Of a DNA stretch of 64,000 bases, positions 62,311 through 64,000 are shown one piece after another. Origin of the DNA: an uncultured Latescibacterota bacterium (lineage in GTDB: Bacteria; Latescibacterota; UBA2968); assembly GCA_951812755.1 (NCBI GenBank), contig OX638329.1, positions 5,216,522-5,280,521 of the forward strand. Reading direction: 5' to 3'. Under the pieces are notes generated by a model, which was not told the origin of the DNA, ran no database searches, and saw nothing but the letters and a program-made list of their open reading frames with translations. Each line of letters starts with the position of its first letter. Position 1 is the stretch's first letter. The position numbers and the translations under genes were made by a program.

Positions 62311-64000
62311 TCACATCTGTTCTGGCGCTTTCATCCCCAACAAACTCAGGCCCGATGCCAGCACTGTCTTAATCGCATAAACCAGTGCAACGCGGGCAGT
62401 TGTCAAATCCGCTTGTTCAGAAATAACCTGATGGGCATTGTAAAATCGATTGGCGACCGTACACAATTCAATCATAAGCGTTGTCACCACAGAGGGTTCG
62501 TATTCATCCGCAGCCTTTTGAATCTGCCCTGGAAATCGCGCAAGACATTTGACCACTTCAATAGCTTCTGGCTCATTTAACAACGCAAAATCAACATCCC
62601 GCGGCGGCAAAATGCCGTCATAACGTCGCAACACACTGCAATATCGCGCGTGGGTATATTGCAGATATGGACCGGTTTCGCCGTTGAAATTTAGAATCTC
62701 GTCCCAATCAAACACAATATCGCGCGTCCGTTTAGAATCCAGATCTGCAAAAATAATCGCACCAATGCCCACATCTCGTGCAATCTGCTCGCCATTTGGC
62801 AAATCGGGATTTTTATCGGCAATAATTTTCCGCGTCAATTCAATCGCGCGATTCAGCACATCTTCCAAAAAAACCACATTGCCCCTGCGCGTTGAGGCTC
62901 CACTGCCATCTTTGAATCGCAACCGCCCAAATTGCACATGAGCGCATTTTTCTCGCCAGTCATATTCCATCAATTCCAACACCTGAAACAACTGGCGAAA
63001 ATACAAAGATTGCGCCACATCCACCACATAGAGCAATTTTTCAAAGCGATATGTTTCCCACCGATACTCCAGCGCGGCCAAATCGCGCGTACCGTACAAT
63101 GTCGCATCGTCGCTTCGCAATGCGATCAAAGGCGGCATATCCCATTTTTCCAAATCCACAATAGTCGCGCCTTCACTCTCGGTCAGCAACCCCTTTGCCC
63201 GTAATCGATCCAGAGTCCCGGGCATCTTATTTTGATAAAAACTCTCTCCAGCAATCGACTCAAACCCAATGTCCAGCATATCGTAAACGCGATCAAACTC
63301 CTTAAAACTCACATCCACACACACCTGCCACATCCGTACGGCTTCTTCATCGCCGTCTTCGAGGCGGCGAAACCAATCGCGGGCTTCTTGTTCGAGTTTG
63401 GGGTTGTCCTCAATCTCTTCGTTAATGCGAACATAGAGTTCCAGCAACTTCTGAATGGTAATATCCGCCGTCAATTCGCCTTCACCCCAGTAATTCCACG
63501 CCAGAATCAATTTCGCAAACTGAGACCCCCAATCGCCCAGATGGTTCACCCCAACCACTTCGTAGCCCAATGCCCGATAAATATTTCGCAGGGCATTGCC
63601 AATAACCGTTGACCGTAGATGGTGAATGCCAAATGGTTTGGCAATATTGGGATGCGAAAAATCGATCACAATCGTCTTCCCAACACCCTGGTCTCCGCGC
63701 CCGTAATCCGCACCATGGTGGAGAATCGCAGAGAGTGTCTCCCCGACCAAATTGGCCTTTGGAACAAAAAAATTGAGATAAGGACCTGCTGGACGCACCT
63801 CGTCTATGAGGTCTCCCATAGCAATTTGTGCACATAGCTCTTCAGCAATCAAATGGGGTGCTTTGCGAAAAATTTTAGATAGAGCAAAACACGGCAAAGC
63901 GTAATCGCCCATCTCGGGCTTTGGCGGCGTTTCGATCAGCGCCCTCACATCGCCACAAGACATCTCGGTCGCTTTTGACACCTGCAATACAATTTCATCG
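62311..64000 (-). CDS. argS: Arginyl-tRNA synthetase (5' end beyond the window)
   Basis: The frame is open to the right edge; the first 20-30 codons are probably missing. The HIGH-type motif is HPNIAKPFGIHHLRSTVIGN. The KMSKS region is weak (DGSGASTRRGN), as is usual in ArgS. The C-terminal anticodon domain (ATTARVALVYAIKTVLASGL and a GMKAPEQM end) is complete. It charges tRNA-Arg. The next gene, aroK, begins 22 bases after its stop. Confidence 0.93.
   Translation of the reverse strand, partial: DEIVLQVSKATEMSCGDVRALIETPPKPEMGDYALPCFALSKIFRKAPHLIAEELCAQIAMGDLIDEVRPAGPYLNFFVPKANLVGETLSAILHHGADYGRGDQGVGKTIVIDFSHPNIAKPFGIHHLRSTVIGNALRNIYRALGYEVVGVNHLGDWGSQFAKLILAWNYWGEGELTADITIQKLLELYVRINEEIEDNPKLEQEARDWFRRLEDGDEEAVRMWQVCVDVSFKEFDRVYDMLDIGFESIAGESFYQNKMPGTLDRLRAKGLLTESEGATIVDLEKWDMPPLIALRSDDATLYGTRDLAALEYRWETYRFEKLLYVVDVAQSLYFRQLFQVLELMEYDWREKCAHVQFGRLRFKDGSGASTRRGNVVFLEDVLNRAIELTRKIIADKNPDLPNGEQIARDVGIGAIIFADLDSKRTRDIVFDWDEILNFNGETGPYLQYTHARYCSVLRRYDGILPPRDVDFALLNEPEAIEVVKCLARFPGQIQKAADEYEPSVVTTLMIELCTVANRFYNAHQVISEQADLTTARVALVYAIKTVLASGLSLLGMKAPEQM

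Overview
The window comes from an uncultured Gram-negative-like bacterium with mid-range GC (about 50% in the core genes, clearly lower in the accessory stretches). Several phytanoyl-CoA dioxygenase-type genes next to a sulfatase, a sodium:solute symporter and GH/beta-helix proteins, together with many toxin-antitoxin relics and small palindromic intergenic repeats, recall Latescibacterota or Poribacteria-type genomes. That placement is an inference from gene style, not a demonstrated identity. I found no rRNA, tRNA, CRISPR array or complete insertion sequence.

Layout. 1-1670 (minus): a small Gly-Gly-containing precursor-like protein, a two-TM PH-like membrane protein and a CPBP/Abi-type membrane protease homologue that runs off the left edge; this may be a bacteriocin-like locus. 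1837-6539: two glycosyltransferase genes (one a two-domain fusion) and an AraC-type response regulator. 7075-11160: an alpha/beta hydrolase and a DUF362 protein bracketed by two near-identical PIN/AbrB-like toxin-antitoxin copies. 11190-21813: metabolic core with a kinase-fold protein, glnE and PII (nitrogen control), a cupin, a HAD phosphatase, an aminotransferase, a LUD protein, a DapB-like dehydrogenase and glgB. 21814-25992: a MITE-like element, two sigma-54 promoters each preceded by a terminator-like hairpin (the first could drive a small RNA), then secreted repeat proteins (propeller-like, WG repeats). 26042-29088: a graveyard of broken toxin-antitoxin modules. 29501-40783: LarA-like racemase, two PhyH dioxygenases, sulfatase, AAA ATPase with a broken TOPRIM partner, symporter, GH-A glycosidase, beta-helix protein; probably uptake and breakdown of sulfated or methylated glycans.

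40835-48296 is the most unusual part. The ribosomal protein S1 gene stops looking like S1 after its fourth S1 domain and continues in frame into a winged-helix-like protein of unknown function. This is followed in the same direction by two coiled-coil proteins, a membrane-anchored UPF1/DNA2-like SF1 helicase, a PIN protein and an immunity-like protein. I read it as an accessory, possibly defence, island joined to rpsA.

48311-64000: HpcH/HpaI aldolase, DegT aminotransferase, CinA-C, a xanthine/uracil permease fused to an RsbW-like ATPase domain, a D-cysteine desulfhydrase-like enzyme, a mannonate dehydratase-like protein, an amino-acid permease with EIIA and TrkA-C domains, purF, aroB, a RelE-type toxin interrupted by one in-frame TGA (with its antitoxin) lying between aroB and aroK, and argS cut by the right edge.
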